Positions 50,061 through 51,995 of a stretch of DNA of 51,995 nucleotides are shown piece by piece. The notes below the pieces were generated by a model. It had not been told where the DNA came from. It saw only the letters and a program-made list of their open reading frames with translations, and did not search any database. The number at the start of each line of letters is the position of its first letter. Position 1 is the first letter of the stretch. The stretch covers positions 1-51,995 of the forward strand of contig NZ_BAGH01000604.1 in NCBI RefSeq assembly GCF_000308715.1. The letters are read 5' to 3'. Source of the DNA: Nocardia tenerifensis NBRC 101015. GTDB lineage: Bacteria; Actinomycetota; Actinomycetes; Mycobacteriales; Mycobacteriaceae. A program made the translations under genes and the position numbers.

Positions 50061-51401
50061 TCAGCCCAGTTCCGGAATCCAGTGCCCGTGGATCCCCGCC
50101 GGCACCCGCTGCGGCAGATCGACCGCCGCGATGGCCGGCTTGGCCAGGTCCGACGCGTCCATCACGAGCAGTTGCGAACTGTCGGTCGAGATGTCGCTGA
50201 CGATGGTCAGCAGATAGCCGTCGTCCTCGCGGGTCGCGCCCGCGGCGGGCACGAAGACCGCCTCACCGGGCATGCGGCCGTGCCCGTGCGCGAACAGTTG
50301 CCGCTGCCCGGTCCCGGTGTCGAACTTGACGGTGTGATAGCCGTCGAGCCCGGCGCCGGGAAAGCCGATGGCGTAGCTGTAGCGATTCCGCTCGCCGGTG
50401 AAGTCGTCGTTGATGGCGGGGAACTCGGTCACCAGGTCGTCGAGCGCCTCCTCGGTGACCTGGCCGGTGGCCGGGTCGAGAATCCAGCGATGCATGGTCG
50501 TGCCGGTGCTCGGGGTGGGCGGGTAGCCCGGCGCGCCGACCCACCATTTCCACGAGGTCTCCCAGGCCGCGCGGTCGAAGCGCGGGCACTCCAGCACCAC
50601 GCGGCCCCGCTCGTCGACGTAGGAGTTGGCGACGTGCAGGATCGCGCCGGGGTTGTCCACCTCGAACCAGGTGATCTCCGCCCACCCGTGCCGCGGCAGC
50701 ACGCCGAGGCGAAACGGCGCGTCGTCGTGCCAGCGGTAGGGGATGCCGGAGTGCTCCTCGGCGTCGAAAACGACTGGGGAGTGCAGGAATACGGCGTGCT
50801 CGCGGGTGATCGCGAAGTCGTGCATGAGCGAGGGGCCCGCGCCGTCGATGGTGGTCGCCCGGATGATCTCCCCGCCGGCGTCGGCCACGTAGTAGATCAG
50901 ATAGGGCGGAAAAGGGCTGTAGGAGAAGAAGTGCAGCTCGCCGGTGAGCGGATCGACCTTCGGGTGCGCGGTCATCGAGGTGGTCAGCTTGCCGCCGAAG
51001 TCGTGCACGCCCACGGTGTCCAGCTCGTCGGTCACCTCCCACGGCAGGTTGGCCTCCTGCAGCGCGAGGTAGCGGCCGCCGTGGAAGATGATGTTGGTGG
51101 CGGCCGCGCTGACGTCGAGTTCGGTTCCGGTGAACGGCTTTCCGTCCAGGAACGGCGTCTTCACCCAGCGGTTGCGGTACCACTCGGCCCGGCCGCCCGC
51201 CAGCCGGATGCCGTGCAGCATGCCCGCGCCGCGGAACCAATGTGTCGGCGTGACACCGGGTTTGGGGTTGTGCCCGTTGCGGAAGTAGCGCCCGTCGAGC
51301 TCCGGCGGCAGCGTGCCGTGCACGGTCAGCTCATGCGCGGTGAGTTCGTCGGCGGTCGGTGCGTAGTGGCCGCTGATGTACGGCATGGCTCGCGTTTCCA
51401 T
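50061..51401 (-). CDS. Carotenoid cleavage oxygenase (RPE65 family)
   Basis: 446 residues from ATG 51401 (ATG 51386 is an alternative). Family features: LDGRYFRNGHNPKP near residue 40, TAHPKVDPLTGELHFFSY near 150 with the first iron histidine, LMHDFAITREHAVFL near 200, and ILHVANSYVDERGRVVLE near 260. It should split a double bond of a carotenoid, stilbene or lignin-like compound with O2. The divergent LuxR-type gene at 51494 may control it. Confidence 0.9.
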   Translation of the reverse strand: METRAMPYISGHYAPTADELTAHELTVHGTLPPELDGRYFRNGHNPKPGVTPTHWFRGAGMLHGIRLAGGRAEWYRNRWVKTPFLDGKPFTGTELDVSAAATNIIFHGGRYLALQEANLPWEVTDELDTVGVHDFGGKLTTSMTAHPKVDPLTGELHFFSYSPFPPYLIYYVADAGGEIIRATTIDGAGPSLMHDFAITREHAVFLHSPVVFDAEEHSGIPYRWHDDAPFRLGVLPRHGWAEITWFEVDNPGAILHVANSYVDERGRVVLECPRFDRAAWETSWKWWVGAPGYPPTPSTGTTMHRWILDPATGQVTEEALDDLVTEFPAINDDFTGERNRYSYAIGFPGAGLDGYHTVKFDTGTGQRQLFAHGHGRMPGEAVFVPAAGATREDDGYLLTIVSDISTDSSQLLVMDASDLAKPAIAAVDLPQRVPAGIHGHWIPELG

Positions 51402-51493
51402 GCCGTTCAGTCTCGGTCGGGGCGGGGCCGGTTCGCGTCGGTGATTCCTACCTAGACGTGGCACCTAGGCGATGGGCGCGCAAGGATCTAACC

Positions 51494-51995
51494 GTGAGTT
51501 ATCTGGTCGGACGATCCGAGGAGACCGCGCGACTGCTCGCGCTCCTGCACGAGGCGCGCGAATCCCGCGGCGGCGCGGTGGTCCTGCTCGGCGAGGCGGG
51601 AATCGGCAAGAGCGCCCTCCTGGATCACCTGGCCAAGGCCTCCTCCGGCTTCCTGGTGATGCGCGCCTCCGGCGCCGAATTCGAGACCGAGCTGCCCTAT
51701 TCGGCGCTGCATCAGCTGTGCGCCCCGGTGCTCGAACACCTCGACGCCCTGCCCGGCCGGCACCGCACGGCATTGCGGATCGCGTTCGGCATGCAGACCG
51801 GCACGCCCGATCCGTTCCTGGCCGGCGCGGCCACCCTCGGCCTGCTGGTCGAGCACGATCGGCCGCTGCTGTGCCTCATCGATGACGCGCAGTGGCTCGA
51901 TCACGCCTCCGCGCGCGCACTGGCGTTCGCGGCCCGCCGGATCGGCGCCGAACGGGTGGCGCTGGTCTTCGCCGCCCGCACGGGCACCGGCGAGC
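51494..51995 (+). CDS. LuxR-type large ATP-binding regulator, 3' part outside the window
   Basis: 167 codons are visible from GTG 51494. YLVGRSEETARLLALL followed by VVLLGEAGIGKSALLDHLA (Walker A) and LLCLIDDAQWLDHASARALA (Walker B) is the AAA-type start of the LAL (large ATP-binding regulators of the LuxR family) group. The DNA-binding LuxR domain would be at the missing C-terminus. Confidence 0.85.
   Translation, partial: MSYLVGRSEETARLLALLHEARESRGGAVVLLGEAGIGKSALLDHLAKASSGFLVMRASGAEFETELPYSALHQLCAPVLEHLDALPGRHRTALRIAFGMQTGTPDPFLAGAATLGLLVEHDRPLLCLIDDAQWLDHASARALAFAARRIGAERVALVFAARTGTGE

Overview
The window is very GC-rich, densely packed bacterial DNA. GTG starts, 4-nt ATGA gene overlaps, a Ddn-type F420 protein, an EspC/WXG-type secretion locus and Streptomyces-style XRE regulators point to a mycolate-type actinomycete, most likely Nocardia or a close relative (inference from gene content; no rRNA or tRNA gene is visible).

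Positions 1-17123 hold a compact, apparently complete-to-the-right biosynthetic gene cluster in two divergent operons separated by an unusually AT-rich ~590-bp control region. The leftward operon (5030 to beyond the left edge) encodes an HpaB-like flavin oxygenase, a class I SAM methyltransferase, an agmatinase/arginase-family ureohydrolase, a PLP enzyme strikingly like the L-arginine oxidase/hydroxylase MppP, and an ATP-grasp ligase cut by the window edge. The rightward operon (5626-17123) encodes a one-module type I PKS with an ACP at each end (ACP-KS-AT-KR-ACP), the four proteins of the FkbH/FkbI/FkbJ/FkbK type that make hydroxymalonyl-ACP, a type II thioesterase, a phosphopantetheinyl transferase and a fatty-acyl-AMP ligase. 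Working model (inference): arginine is oxidised to a 2-ketoarginine or guanidino acid, possibly C-methylated, activated by the AMP ligase onto the N-terminal ACP, extended once with hydroxymalonyl-ACP and ketoreduced to a 2,3-dihydroxy acyl chain; urea is removed by the ureohydrolase and the ATP-grasp enzyme makes an amide. I know of no described pathway with this combination.

17132-27181 is ordinary accessory metabolism: a DHFR-fold reductase, two AraC regulators, a methyltransferase, an SRPBCC protein, a Ddn-like F420 protein, a CPBP membrane protease, a complete OpuC/ProU-type osmoprotectant ABC importer (four ATGA-linked genes) and a TauD-type dioxygenase. 27421-34289 looks like a stress-physiology block: CsbD, CinA-C, an Orn/Lys/Arg decarboxylase, SRPBCC, NDH-2-like dehydrogenase, an HhH endonuclease-like protein and a CYTH-CHAD polyphosphate protein.

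34446-39748 contains an orphan ABBA-type aromatic prenyltransferase and a type VII secretion toxin locus: an EspC-like protein, a WXG-RTX-metalloprotease effector and a lipoprotein. 39866-46876 is a rearranged patch with a GNAT, an MFS transporter broken by one frameshift, a 98-bp duplicated piece of that transporter, two Nudix hydrolases, an acyl-CoA dehydrogenase/hexapeptide transferase pair and an XRE regulator. 47009-51995 has membrane proteins, an M48-like protein with a ruined HExxH motif, an NTF2-like protein, a carotenoid oxygenase and the start of a large LuxR-type ATPase regulator cut by the right edge.
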